DNA from: an uncultured Saprospiraceae bacterium
GTDB taxonomy: Bacteria; Bacteroidota; Bacteroidia; Chitinophagales; Saprospiraceae
Assembly: GCA_938018185.1 (NCBI GenBank)
Contig: CALIIW010000285.1
Span: 1-35,249 of the forward strand
Length of the DNA stretch: 35,249 bases
Direction: 5' to 3'
Of this stretch, positions 8,070-17,678 are shown piece after piece (position 1 is the first letter of the stretch; every line of letters begins with the position of its first letter). Under the pieces are notes generated by a model. That model had not been told where the DNA came from, searched no databases, and worked only from the letters and a program-made list of their open reading frames with translations. The position numbers and the translations under genes were made by a program.

Positions 8070-11000
8070 ATGGCACGAAATGTACTATTTACGTTGTTGT
8101 TCCTATTTCTCAGTGGAACAGTAGTCATAGGCCAATCAACTTCCCTTTCCGGAAATATCTCTGACAAAGATACTGGAGAGCCTATTCTTTTTGGGAATGT
8201 TGCCATTTATAAAGAAGGAAACCTAGTAACAGGGGTTGAAACTGACTTTGATGGCAACTACAGCTTTTCAAATATGGACCCTGGTACATATAATGTTGAA
8301 GCTACTTACGTTGGGTATCAACCGCAAAGAATTACAGATGTTGTGGTTTATGCAGGAAAATCGAATATTCTAAATATTCAGATTGGAGAAGATGGAGGTA
8401 TTGATCTAATAGAAGTAGAGGTCATTGCTTATCGAGAACCTCTTATCGAGCAAGATAATACTACTCAGGGTAGTATTGTTACTTCTGAAGAGATCAAGAA
8501 CTTGCCAACTAGATCAATAAATGGTTTGGCTGCAACATCCGCGGGTGTAAGTTCTGGAGATGATGGAGATGCTCTTGCAATTAGAGGATCTAGGACAGAA
8601 GGTACGGTCTACATCGTTGATGGTATCTTGACAAGGGGAAATCTTATCCCTGAATCAGAAATTGACCAACTTCAAGTTATTACTGGTGGGGTAGATGCAA
8701 GTTATGGTGATGTTTCTGGTGGTGTAATTTCTATTACAACAAAAGGACCTTCTTCTAGATTTGGTGGAGGAATTGAAGCAGAGACATCTGAATTATTTGA
8801 TAATTATGGATACAATCTTTTGAGAGCCAATGTTTCAGGCCCAATTCTTAAAAGACAATACGAAGATGGCACAGAGACATCTATCTTAGGATTTAGATTC
8901 TCAGGTCAATATAGATTGAGAAGAGATGATGATCCGCCAGCACTTCCTATTTATGTAATAAACGATGAGTCTAGACAAGAGTTAATTGATAACCCAATGA
9001 AAGAGGTTGTTATAAATGGTCTTCCTTCTATCATTCCTTCTGGTCAAGAATTAACAAATGACAATGTGGATATCTTGGATTATAGACCAAATGAAAAGGA
9101 AGAACTATACAACTTTACAGCTAAATTGGATGCAAGATTATCTGATGCAATTGATGTAACTGTATCTGGAAATTATTCGGATAGATCTGATTTATTCACA
9201 CCTGGTTATGGATCTACAACTCCAGCTAATGAAAGAGGAACATTTTCAGAATGGAGAGGTACTTGGACAACATTAAATAGTCACAACAACCCAATCGAAT
9301 TAGATAGAAGATATAGAGGAAACTTTAGATTTCGTCATAAACTAGGCAAACAAGGTGTCTCTCAGAATACTGCTGAAGGAGAAGACAGAAAAGCTTCTAT
9401 TATCCAAAATGCAGCTTATACTTTGCAGTTTGGATATGAAAAGAATTTATACACGAGACAAGATACTCGACACGAAGATGATTTCTTCTCCTACGGTCAC
9501 ATCGGTAATTTTGACTATCAGTGGGTTCCTACTATTGGAGAATCAGACTGGTCAGAAGCAAACATAATTCCATTCTTAGGGCCTACTGCTCATGAAGATT
9601 ATTTAAGAGAATTTGTTGGATATACTCCAGGTGCTTCTAATCCGACTTTGACAAACTATAATAAGTTGTTTGAAGATACTTCTAATGATAACGATTTCAT
9701 TTTAGTTAATGGTGATTATAGAGGAGAAGCACATGAGGTTTGGAATTTTCACGATAATATTGGAACGGTTTATAATCTTTACCAACAAAGAGACAGAGAT
9801 TATTATACATTCAGAGCAACAAGTTCTTTCGAAATTGTTCCTGGTGGTAGTTCTAATAAAGGAAGACACAATATTCAGTTTGGTATCAACTATGAACAAA
9901 GATTCTTAAGAGGATATGATATTAGACCAAATGCATTATGGATATTGGCAAGAAGTCAGGTAAATAGACATTTATCTGGTGTTGATACAAGTAATGTTGT
10001 TGGACACTTTTTTGAAGATTTTAATGGATTTATTCCATCGCCTTTAGATTCATTTGCTCTATTGGCTCCAAATAATTTTGCCGAAGATTTTGAAGGAAAT
10101 TATTTCTTTGAAAGAGTAAGACAAATTGATGGTACGCCTGTTGAGGAATTCTTTAATGTTGACAAATTAAATCCAGACCAACTTAGTTTAGGTTTGTTTT
10201 CAGCCCAAGAGTTAAATGATAATACGAGTATTTCTCTAAACTATTATGGCTATGACTACAAAGGAGAAAAGTTAGGAAATGATGTTTCATTTGATGATTT
10301 TTTCTCTTCAACAGACGAAAACGGTGTCAGGGATTTCCCCATAGGATCCTTTCAACCCATATATGCCGCTGCATATATTCAGGATAAATTCACCTTCAAG
10401 GATGTGATCTTCAGATTGGGACTACGGGTAGATAGATACGATGCAAATACGAAAGTGCTTAAAGATCCTTATACCTTATATGAGGGGATGAATGCAAGAG
10501 ACTTTTATGCGCTTGATGAAACTTCAGCTCTTACAAAACCATTGACTGTTGAAGACGACTTTGTTGTTTATATAAATGGTGATTCTGAACGTTCAACGGA
10601 TGTTGCCGCTTATAGAGATGGAGAACAATGGTATTTTCCAAATGGGGAAGCTGCGAATGATGGAAACATTATTTTTGGTAGTGGTGTTGTTACTCCAAGG
10701 TACTACGCAAATAGAGTGAATAACATTAGAGATAAAGATTTTGATATCAATAATTCGTTTGAGGATTTTGAACCTAAACTTATTTGGATGCCTAGATTGG
10801 CATTCTCTTTCCCAATTTCTGAAGATGCAAACTTCTTTGCACACTATGACATCTTAGTTCAAAGACCAAGTTCAGGTCAAGCATTGACTACGCCACTTCA
10901 GTATTTATACATGGAGGAAAGATCAAATATTCTTTTTCAAAACCCAAACCTTAAGCCGCAAAGAACAGTGGATTATGAAGTAGGTTTCCAACAAAAGATT

Positions 11001-11849
11001 TCTAATTCTTCTGCATTGAAAATAGCAGCTTATTACAAAGAGATGAGAGATATGATTCAAAGAAGACCATATCTTTATGTAGCTAGTCCTATCAGTACTT
11101 ATACAACTTTTGATAATCAAGATTTTGGTACGGTAAAAGGATTTTCTCTACAGTACGATTTGAGAAGAACAAAGAACATAACAGTTAATGCTTCTTATAC
11201 CTTACAGTTTGCTGATGGAACTGGTTCTGACACTGGCTCACAAGCTGGTTTGACTTCAAATGGTAATTTGAGAACTTTATTCCCACTGAACTTTGATGAA
11301 AGACATCGTCTAAACGTAACCTTAGATTACAGATATGGAAATGGACCTAAGTACACAGGGCCAAAAATTTTAGGAAATGACATTTTTGCAAATGCAGGTA
11401 TAAATTTAAATGGATCAGCTGTTTCTGGAAGACCTTATTCTTCAGAAATTGTGCCTGATTTATTGGGATCTAGAGGACGTAATTCAGCTTTGAATGGTGC
11501 AAGAAGACCCTGGAATTATTGGTTAAATCTTAAGATTGATAAGCAATTTACTTTCACGTTAAATAAAGCTGAACCAAATACAAAAAAGAGAAATTTAGGA
11601 TTGAATGTGTATTTGAGAATTCAAAACTTACTTGATCAACAGAATGTGATTAATGTATACAGGTTTACAGGTTCACCAGAAGATGACGGTTATTTGACTT
11701 CATCATTTGGAGAAGATGCAATCAGACAAACTGTAGAGTCGGGTCAATTATTAGATTCCTATTTAGCATCTTATCAATGGAGAGAAGTTAATCCAACATT
11801 TTATTCTCTTCCAAGAAGAATGTTTCTAGGTGCATCATTTAATTTCTAA
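8070..11849 (+). CDS. TonB-dependent outer-membrane receptor with CarboxypepD_reg-like N-terminus
   Basis: An outer-membrane active transporter or receptor of 1259 residues from the chosen start. The frame is open to an ATG at 8028, but the ATG at 8070 is followed directly by a good signal peptide (residues 1-22, ending VVIGQ), so it is preferred. Order: signal peptide; carboxypeptidase-regulatory-like beta sandwich, about 25-108 (SGNISDKDTGEPI, DFDGNYSFSNMDPGTY, VGYQPQ); plug, about 130-226 (NLPTRSINGLAATSAGV, LAIRGSRTEGTVYIVDGI, ASYGDVSGGVISITTKG); then a very long beta-barrel ending in ...FLGASFNF with a terminal Phe. No SusD partner follows. Instead it leads an operon with an exported giant and a PorV-like protein. 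Its ligand is unknown, and a surface receptor or export role is as likely as nutrient import. Confidence 0.9.
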   Translation: MARNVLFTLLFLFLSGTVVIGQSTSLSGNISDKDTGEPILFGNVAIYKEGNLVTGVETDFDGNYSFSNMDPGTYNVEATYVGYQPQRITDVVVYAGKSNILNIQIGEDGGIDLIEVEVIAYREPLIEQDNTTQGSIVTSEEIKNLPTRSINGLAATSAGVSSGDDGDALAIRGSRTEGTVYIVDGILTRGNLIPESEIDQLQVITGGVDASYGDVSGGVISITTKGPSSRFGGGIEAETSELFDNYGYNLLRANVSGPILKRQYEDGTETSILGFRFSGQYRLRRDDDPPALPIYVINDESRQELIDNPMKEVVINGLPSIIPSGQELTNDNVDILDYRPNEKEELYNFTAKLDARLSDAIDVTVSGNYSDRSDLFTPGYGSTTPANERGTFSEWRGTWTTLNSHNNPIELDRRYRGNFRFRHKLGKQGVSQNTAEGEDRKASIIQNAAYTLQFGYEKNLYTRQDTRHEDDFFSYGHIGNFDYQWVPTIGESDWSEANIIPFLGPTAHEDYLREFVGYTPGASNPTLTNYNKLFEDTSNDNDFILVNGDYRGEAHEVWNFHDNIGTVYNLYQQRDRDYYTFRATSSFEIVPGGSSNKGRHNIQFGINYEQRFLRGYDIRPNALWILARSQVNRHLSGVDTSNVVGHFFEDFNGFIPSPLDSFALLAPNNFAEDFEGNYFFERVRQIDGTPVEEFFNVDKLNPDQLSLGLFSAQELNDNTSISLNYYGYDYKGEKLGNDVSFDDFFSSTDENGVRDFPIGSFQPIYAAAYIQDKFTFKDVIFRLGLRVDRYDANTKVLKDPYTLYEGMNARDFYALDETSALTKPLTVEDDFVVYINGDSERSTDVAAYRDGEQWYFPNGEAANDGNIIFGSGVVTPRYYANRVNNIRDKDFDINNSFEDFEPKLIWMPRLAFSFPISEDANFFAHYDILVQRPSSGQALTTPLQYLYMEERSNILFQNPNLKPQRTVDYEVGFQQKISNSSALKIAAYYKEMRDMIQRRPYLYVASPISTYTTFDNQDFGTVKGFSLQYDLRRTKNITVNASYTLQFADGTGSDTGSQAGLTSNGNLRTLFPLNFDERHRLNVTLDYRYGNGPKYTGPKILGNDIFANAGINLNGSAVSGRPYSSEIVPDLLGSRGRNSALNGARRPWNYWLNLKIDKQFTFTLNKAEPNTKKRNLGLNVYLRIQNLLDQQNVINVYRFTGSPEDDGYLTSSFGEDAIRQTVESGQLLDSYLASYQWREVNPTFYSLPRRMFLGASFNF

Positions 11850-11882
11850 TAAAACCCATTAACAAAAAAGTAAAATCATAAA

Positions 11883-14800
11883 ATGATGGAAAAATTAAAA
11901 TATAGTTTATTAGCCCTCTTTTGTTTAGGTTTTTTGAATCCAAGTTATGGCTTCAAAAACCCAGAATCAGAAGGCAAAGGAAAGAAGCAAAGCCAAAGTT
12001 CTTATAGAATGGATTGTGCGGTTGCAACTGATGAGGATGATATATCTGTTAATAATGTTAGAGCAAGATTATTAGTAGGGGGTGATGTATGGTGGGATGG
12101 TAACCAAGGTCTATACATTGTTCCTAATGTAGAGCCAGGACTTCCAGAAGTATCTTCAATTTTTGCAGGTGCTGTATGGTTAGGTGGTGTGGATCCTGCA
12201 GGTAACTTGAAACTAGCAGCTAAACAATATGGTACTGCAAATGGTACGACAGATTTTTGGCCTGGTCCATTAGATCCAGTTTCAGGTAATGTTGATTTCG
12301 AAACCTGTAAGAATTGGGACAAATTGTTCAAAGTTACAGGAGCAGAAATTGATGAGCATTTAAGAAATTGGGCAAAAGCAAAAGCTGACAGTACGGATTA
12401 TCCAACAGACCTAATTCCATTAGGAGTCAAAGGATGGCCAGCAAAAGGAAATGAATTTTTCTTTAACATCAATAACTTCGAACTTCCTAATACAGATCAA
12501 GGCTTAGGAGCTTTCTGGGATGAAAATGAAGATGCTATTTACAATCCTCAATTTGGAGATTATCCGATCATTGAAATTCGTGGTTGTGAATTGGCTCAGT
12601 ACCCAGACGAAATGTATTTCTGGATATATAATGATGCAGGTGGTACCCACATTACGCAAGGGGATGCAATCCAAATGGAAGTTCAAGTTCAAGCCTTTGC
12701 CTATGCAACCAACGATGAACTGAATGACATGACTTTTATGAGGTATAAGCTTATTAATAGAGCTATTGAAACTATTGATAGTACTTATTTTGCCATGTGG
12801 GTAGATGGAGATTTAGGTTGTTCTGAAGATGATTATATCGGTTGTGATACTGTTAGATCTATGATGTACTTGTACAATGATGATGCTACGGATGGAGCAA
12901 CTGGTTGTAACTGTCCTGGTGGTGTAGAAACTTATTGTAATGATATTCCAATTCTTGGAGTTGATTACTTTAGAGGACCAAAAGCACCAAGAATTGTAGA
13001 TGGAGAAGAGGTAGAAGTGGAGTTGGGTATGAGCTCATTTGTATATATCAATAGAGGTGTTGGTAATCCGCCACCTCAGACACAAGATCCAGGTAATGCA
13101 CAAGAATATTATAACTACCTAACCGGTAGATGGAGAGATGGCTCCTTAATTACAATCGGTGGTTCTGGTGTTGGTGGAAATCTTCCTTCAACCTATGTTT
13201 TTCCAGATGAACCTAATAATGAAAATGGTTGGTCTATGTGTACTGCAGATCTTCCTTTTGATGATAGAAGAACATTACAAGTTTCTGGTCCATTTAGATT
13301 ACGTCCAGGTGCTGTAAATGAACTTATTATTGGAGTTCCATGGGTACCGAATATGGATTATCCATGTCCAGATATTAGTAGATTACAGTCTGCCGATGAT
13401 TTGGCTCAAAACTTATTTGATAACTGTTTTGATATTACAGATGGTCCTGATGCACCAGACGTTGGGTGGATAGAATTAGACAGAAAAATAGTTGCGGTTC
13501 TTACTAACGATGAATTAACATCAAACAATGCTAATGAAGAATACTGTGAACTTGATGTAAGATCAAAAGCTGGTCCAGAATTCACCGACAAAGAAAAGTC
13601 TTATGTTTTTGAAGGCTACAAAGTATTTCAACTGGCTGGTCCAGATGTCACAACAGGAGAACTCAATGATCCTTCAAGATCCGCTTTAGTATTTCAGTCC
13701 GATGTCAAAAATGATGTAACGGATTTGTATAATTGGTCAGAAATAAAGAATCCTAATTCTGATGAAACCAATTCCTCTCAAACTGCTTATACTCCAGAAC
13801 TAAAAGTTGAAGGAAACAATACTGGGATCCAGCATACTTTCGAAATTACTGAAGATAAATTTGCCTCAGGAGACAACATTCGTTTAGTAAATCATAAAGA
13901 TTACTACTTTGTTGCTATTTCTTATGGTTATAACAATTGGCAAACTTTTGATCTTGATGAAAGAGTTGGTCAAGAAAGACCATATTTAGAAGGAAGAAAA
14001 AATATTCAAACATATAAGGTTACACCTAGACCGATCGTAAACCAAGGTTTAAATTCTGACTATGGTGATGGAGGTGTTGTAACAAGACTTGATGGTGTTG
14101 GTGCAGGAGGAAATTTCTTAGATATTTCGGATGAAGAAAGACAAAGAATTTTTGATGCTCAATCTATCGATGAAATATATCAAGGTGAAGTAACCTATCT
14201 TCCTGGTTCTGCTCCAGTTTCTATCAAAATTCATGATCCTTTAAGAGTTGTTGATGGAGAGTATATTTTGAGATTTGAAAACGGAGAAACTTTCCTTGAT
14301 GGAGAAATAGAGAATCAAGTTGGTTGGAGTTTATACGATGCTGAAACGAATGATTTGATCTCTGATTCAGAGAGAAATATCGAAGCAATCAACGAACAAA
14401 TTTTCAAAACTTTAGGTTTCACTGTTTCTATAGGACAAACTGAGGATGCTGGTTTTGTAGAAGAGCCTGAAAACGGTTCTATTGGTCAAACAATAACCTA
14501 CAATGATCCGAAGCTAGGCTGGTTATTTCCAATCACTGATGGAGTATTCCCAGGTCTTGACTTTATGCCTACCAATGATGGAGAGGACTTTTTTGATAGA
14601 GATCCGAATCAAGCTTTTTCAGCTCTTGGTGCTGGAGTTTTTCACCCTTTTTATCTTGCGGATTATAATCAAAGACCTGTACCATACATCACTTCTGGTT
14701 GGATGGCTTCAGCTGCTGATATAGCACGTCAAAAGAATCTGTTAGATTCCTTAAACAATGTTGATATCGTGTTGACCTCTAATAAAGATTTATGGAGTAG

Positions 14801-15920
14801 ATGTGTTGTCATTGAAACGGCTACTCCTTATTTATACGGAACTTTGGGTCTTAGTACTCAAGGTGGTGCAGAAAATTTTGAACTTAGAGTTGCTCCTTCT
14901 GTGAAGAAGACAGCAGATAGCAATGGCAACCCTGAAGAAGACGGTGATGGCAATTCTATGGGATGGTTCCCTGGTTATGCAATTGATGTTGAGACTGGGC
15001 AAAGATTGAATATATTCTTTGGTGAAAACTCTGTTTATGGTAATCATGAAGGAAGTGATGCACAGAATTTCTTGGCAAATTTTGACAATGAATATCCAAA
15101 TGGTTCTGACATGATGTGGAATCCTACTTCACAAACAAATTTACAGCTTGCCGGAAATGCGGGAGGAATATTTGATGGAGTGCTTGGAGGTCATCACTTT
15201 GTGTACGTTACAAGAACACCGTACGATGGCTGTGCTTACCAAAGAGACAAATTCTCACAAACAAATCCTTTGAGAAGAGCAGAGGGCGCTAGAGAAATTA
15301 CTTGGGCAGCAATCCCACTAGTAACTCAAGGAATGGAAATGTTATCCTATGAAGATGGCTTGATTCCAACAGAAACAGTAATCAAGTTGAGAGTTGACAA
15401 TCCATACGAAATTGCAGATGGAGGTGGTAATAGTGGCCCATGGGAGAATAGACCTAATCCTTCTACCCGTGAAAACAATCTTTTTCCTTCTTATAAATTT
15501 AAAATTGAAGGTAAGGCTGCAAATCCAAACGATACGCAAGAGGAATACGATGAGCAACTTGATCAAATCAATGTTGTACCAAACCCATACTTGGCTTATT
15601 CAGCTTATGAAACATCTGAGTTTGATAACATTGTAAAGATTACAAACTTACCTGCTAAGTGTGTTGTAACGATTTATTCTTTAAATGGACAATTCATTAG
15701 GCAATACAACAGAGACGAAGTTGAAATACCTATTTCTGGAAATAACCCAGGAACTTGTGCCAAACAAATAAGTTCTGCTCAAGAATGGGATATGAAAAAC
15801 AGCGCTGGTATACCTATCGCTTCAGGGGTGTATCTAATTCATGTAGCAGCTGACGGATTAGGAGAGAGAGTAATTAAATGGTTTGGTGTAAATAGACAAT
15901 TTGATCCATCTGGATTGTAA
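11883..15920 (+). CDS. 1345-residue exported protein with C-terminal type IX sorting-like domain
   Basis: A large secreted or surface protein. The signal peptide covers about residues 1-23 (LLALFCLGFLNPSYG). The body is acidic and rich in aromatic and Asn/Gly turns, with clustered Cys (CNCPGG...YC, GCSEDDYIGC) and an Asp/Asn/Gly-rich loop (SNGNPEEDGDGNS) that could bind calcium. From about residue 1228 there is an Ig/FlgD-like terminal domain: NVVPNPYLAYSAYE, KITNLPAKCVVTIYSLNG, EWDMKNSAGIPIASGVYLIH, ending ERVIKWFGVNRQFDPSGL. This resembles a type A type IX C-terminal domain but runs about a dozen residues further. No catalytic motif was recognised. It lies 33 bases after the receptor and 72 before the PorV-like gene. 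Secretion by the type IX route is inferred. Confidence 0.85.
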   Translation: MMEKLKYSLLALFCLGFLNPSYGFKNPESEGKGKKQSQSSYRMDCAVATDEDDISVNNVRARLLVGGDVWWDGNQGLYIVPNVEPGLPEVSSIFAGAVWLGGVDPAGNLKLAAKQYGTANGTTDFWPGPLDPVSGNVDFETCKNWDKLFKVTGAEIDEHLRNWAKAKADSTDYPTDLIPLGVKGWPAKGNEFFFNINNFELPNTDQGLGAFWDENEDAIYNPQFGDYPIIEIRGCELAQYPDEMYFWIYNDAGGTHITQGDAIQMEVQVQAFAYATNDELNDMTFMRYKLINRAIETIDSTYFAMWVDGDLGCSEDDYIGCDTVRSMMYLYNDDATDGATGCNCPGGVETYCNDIPILGVDYFRGPKAPRIVDGEEVEVELGMSSFVYINRGVGNPPPQTQDPGNAQEYYNYLTGRWRDGSLITIGGSGVGGNLPSTYVFPDEPNNENGWSMCTADLPFDDRRTLQVSGPFRLRPGAVNELIIGVPWVPNMDYPCPDISRLQSADDLAQNLFDNCFDITDGPDAPDVGWIELDRKIVAVLTNDELTSNNANEEYCELDVRSKAGPEFTDKEKSYVFEGYKVFQLAGPDVTTGELNDPSRSALVFQSDVKNDVTDLYNWSEIKNPNSDETNSSQTAYTPELKVEGNNTGIQHTFEITEDKFASGDNIRLVNHKDYYFVAISYGYNNWQTFDLDERVGQERPYLEGRKNIQTYKVTPRPIVNQGLNSDYGDGGVVTRLDGVGAGGNFLDISDEERQRIFDAQSIDEIYQGEVTYLPGSAPVSIKIHDPLRVVDGEYILRFENGETFLDGEIENQVGWSLYDAETNDLISDSERNIEAINEQIFKTLGFTVSIGQTEDAGFVEEPENGSIGQTITYNDPKLGWLFPITDGVFPGLDFMPTNDGEDFFDRDPNQAFSALGAGVFHPFYLADYNQRPVPYITSGWMASAADIARQKNLLDSLNNVDIVLTSNKDLWSRCVVIETATPYLYGTLGLSTQGGAENFELRVAPSVKKTADSNGNPEEDGDGNSMGWFPGYAIDVETGQRLNIFFGENSVYGNHEGSDAQNFLANFDNEYPNGSDMMWNPTSQTNLQLAGNAGGIFDGVLGGHHFVYVTRTPYDGCAYQRDKFSQTNPLRRAEGAREITWAAIPLVTQGMEMLSYEDGLIPTETVIKLRVDNPYEIADGGGNSGPWENRPNPSTRENNLFPSYKFKIEGKAANPNDTQEEYDEQLDQINVVPNPYLAYSAYETSEFDNIVKITNLPAKCVVTIYSLNGQFIRQYNRDEVEIPISGNNPGTCAKQISSAQEWDMKNSAGIPIASGVYLIHVAADGLGERVIKWFGVNRQFDPSGL

Positions 15921-15933
15921 AATGTATAATTAA

Positions 15934-15969
15934 TTTTTTCTTCCAGCTTTAATTAGCTGGAAGAAAAAA
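15934..15969 (+). terminator. Strong stem-loop inside the operon
   Basis: A 15-base perfect stem (15934-15948 with 15955-15969) and a TTAATT loop, lying in the 72-base gap between the exported giant and the PorV-like gene. The arms are T-rich then A-rich. It has no U tract after the stem on the plus strand, so partial termination or mRNA 3'-end protection fits better than a full stop. Confidence 0.55.
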
Positions 15970-15992
15970 ATTAAAAACTTAAAAGAAATATC

Positions 15993-17048
15993 ATGATAAA
16001 AAATATAACAATCTTAGTTTTTTCCATGCTACTTTGTTCAACTTTTCTTTTTGGTGGAAATCCAGATAGACAAGGGGAAGCAGGGGCATATGAACTAATA
16101 ATGAATCCATGGGCAAGAAGCGCAGGATTACATACGATGAATACTGCTGGGATCAGAGGGGTAGAAGCAATGAGACTTAATGTTGCTGGATTGTCTAGAA
16201 TAGAAGGTACAGAATTGCTTATCGGACACACAATATATTTAGCTGGTACAGATATCGGAATGAATGCTATCGGAATTGCTCAGAAAGTAGGTGAAAAAGG
16301 CACTTTCGGTTTGAGCATCATGGCTTTGGATATTGGAGATATTGCCGTTACTACCACAGAATCACCTGAAGGAACTGGTGCAACATTCTCACCAAATTTT
16401 GTAAACATTGGTTTATCATACGCACATTTATTTGAGAATAAAGTTTCTGTAGGGGTAACACTTAGAGGAATTTCTGAATCAACCGCAGATCTTCAAGCTT
16501 TCGGTTTCGCTATTGATGCTGGGGTACAATATGTCACAGGTGATAATGATGAATTTAAATTTGGAATTTCCCTTAGAAATGTTGGTTCTCCAATGACCTA
16601 TAAAGGAGAAGGTTTGTCTAGACAAGTAGAAGTGGGAGGTACCGTTTCTGGAAACACAAATACGCTTTCAGCCAGAGGTGCTTCTTTTGAATTGCCGTCG
16701 GTACTTAATATTGGTCTATCTTATGATTTTCCTTTAAGCGAAACTAATAAAATAACCGTCTTAGGAAACTTTACCTCAAATTCTTTTTCTGAAGATCAAT
16801 TAGGAATTGGAGCTGAGTTTAGTCTAGGTTCTGTTTTTCAACTAAGAGCAGCTTACAAGTACACAAATGATAGTTCTGAAAGCTCTGGTATTGATAAAAG
16901 ACCAGTTTATACTGGTTTAGCTGCTGGCCTTTCTGTTGTGCTTCCATTTAAAAAAGGTGGAGAAGATAAATTCGGTATAGATTATGGCTATAGAGCATCA
17001 AATCCTTGGGATGGTTCGCATAGTATTGCAATAAGATTGAACTTCTAA
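15993..17048 (+). CDS. PorV/PorQ family outer-membrane protein
   Basis: A 351-residue outer-membrane barrel of the PorV/PorQ (UPF0164-like) family. Signal peptide 1-21 (ends STFLFG), then the family's N-terminal signature: AYELIMNPWARSAGLHTMNT, followed by a VEAMRLNVAGLSRIEGTELL-type segment. The rest is regular beta hairpins, ending in a terminal Phe (SIAIRLNF). In characterised type IX systems PorV sits in the outer membrane, receives cargo from the SprA translocon and passes it to the PorU sortase. Being third in an operon with a large exported protein suggests a shuttle or docking partner dedicated to that protein; this is inference. It is probably one of several paralogues and not necessarily the core porV. 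A strong terminator follows. Confidence 0.88.
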   Translation: MIKNITILVFSMLLCSTFLFGGNPDRQGEAGAYELIMNPWARSAGLHTMNTAGIRGVEAMRLNVAGLSRIEGTELLIGHTIYLAGTDIGMNAIGIAQKVGEKGTFGLSIMALDIGDIAVTTTESPEGTGATFSPNFVNIGLSYAHLFENKVSVGVTLRGISESTADLQAFGFAIDAGVQYVTGDNDEFKFGISLRNVGSPMTYKGEGLSRQVEVGGTVSGNTNTLSARGASFELPSVLNIGLSYDFPLSETNKITVLGNFTSNSFSEDQLGIGAEFSLGSVFQLRAAYKYTNDSSESSGIDKRPVYTGLAAGLSVVLPFKKGGEDKFGIDYGYRASNPWDGSHSIAIRLNF

Positions 17049-17093
17049 AGCATTGAATTCTTAGCTATAGATTAAAAAAAATAAAAAAAGTGT

Positions 17094-17101
17094 TAACTTT
17101 G
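17094..17101 (+). promoter_or_regulatory. -7 box for greA, upstream of the preceding terminator hairpin
   Basis: TAACTTTG matches TAnnTTTG exactly. It lies three bases before the terminator stem of the previous operon, so a transcript started here would begin with that hairpin. No clear -33 element was seen. Confidence 0.4.
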
Positions 17102-17103
17102 AT

Positions 17104-17136
17104 AAGAACGTTTCCTCTAGAAGAGGAAACGTTCTT
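17104..17136 (+). terminator. Terminator of the receptor/exported protein/PorV operon
   Basis: A 15-base perfect stem (17104-17118 and 17122-17136), loop AGA, followed by TTTA. Textbook intrinsic terminator geometry, 55 bases after the PorV-like stop. Confidence 0.8.
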
Positions 17137-17201
17137 TTTATTTCATCAACTTCCTTAATTTTTGATTGTTGATAATATTAAATTACTAAAATATTTATAT
17201 C

Positions 17202-17675
17202 ATGGCAAAATTTCTATATCTCACTCAAGAAGGCTATGACAGGCTTAAAGCAGAGCTTGATGACTTGAAGACCAATAAAAGAAGAGAAATTGCCCTAGCA
17301 ATAGCTGAAGCAAGAGAAAAAGGAGATTTATCTGAAAATGCAGAATACAAAGCTGCTAAGGATGAACAAGGTATGTTAGAAATGAAAATTTCACAATTGG
17401 ATACAAAACTGTCCGATGTGAAAATATTAGATACTGATAATATTGACACTTCTCAAGTAACCCTTCTGACAAAAGTCAAACTCAAAAATGTTACATCAAA
17501 TAAAGAACTTGCATATACTATAGTTCCTGAGGCTGAATCTAATCTTAAAGAGAAAAAAATCTCTTCAGATTCACCTGTTGGAAAGGGTCTGATGGGAAAA
17601 AAAGTTGGAGAAATTGCTCAAGTTGAAACGCCTAGAGGAATTCTTGAATTTGAAATTCTAGAAATAACTGCCTAA
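17202..17675 (+). CDS. greA: Transcription elongation factor GreA
   Basis: Rescues backtracked RNA polymerase by stimulating cleavage of the transcript 3' end through the secondary channel. At 157 residues it has normal length. It has an N-terminal antiparallel coiled coil (to about residue 75) whose tip carries Asp42 and Glu45 in EKGDLSENAEY, the acidic pair that places magnesium, and a C-terminal FKBP-like domain with SPVGKGLMGKKVGEIAQVETPRG. The full acidic tip and usual GreA spacing argue against GreB or an anti-factor such as Gfh1. It is followed after three bases by the HIT gene, so the two should be co-transcribed. Confidence 0.95.
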   Translation: MAKFLYLTQEGYDRLKAELDDLKTNKRREIALAIAEAREKGDLSENAEYKAAKDEQGMLEMKISQLDTKLSDVKILDTDNIDTSQVTLLTKVKLKNVTSNKELAYTIVPEAESNLKEKKISSDSPVGKGLMGKKVGEIAQVETPRGILEFEILEITA

Positions 17676-17678
17676 TTC

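Noticed and set aside
8070..15920. SusC/SusD-type polysaccharide utilisation locus
   Set aside because: The protein after the receptor is not SusD (no lipobox, wrong size, sorting-like end) and no glycoside hydrolases are nearby.
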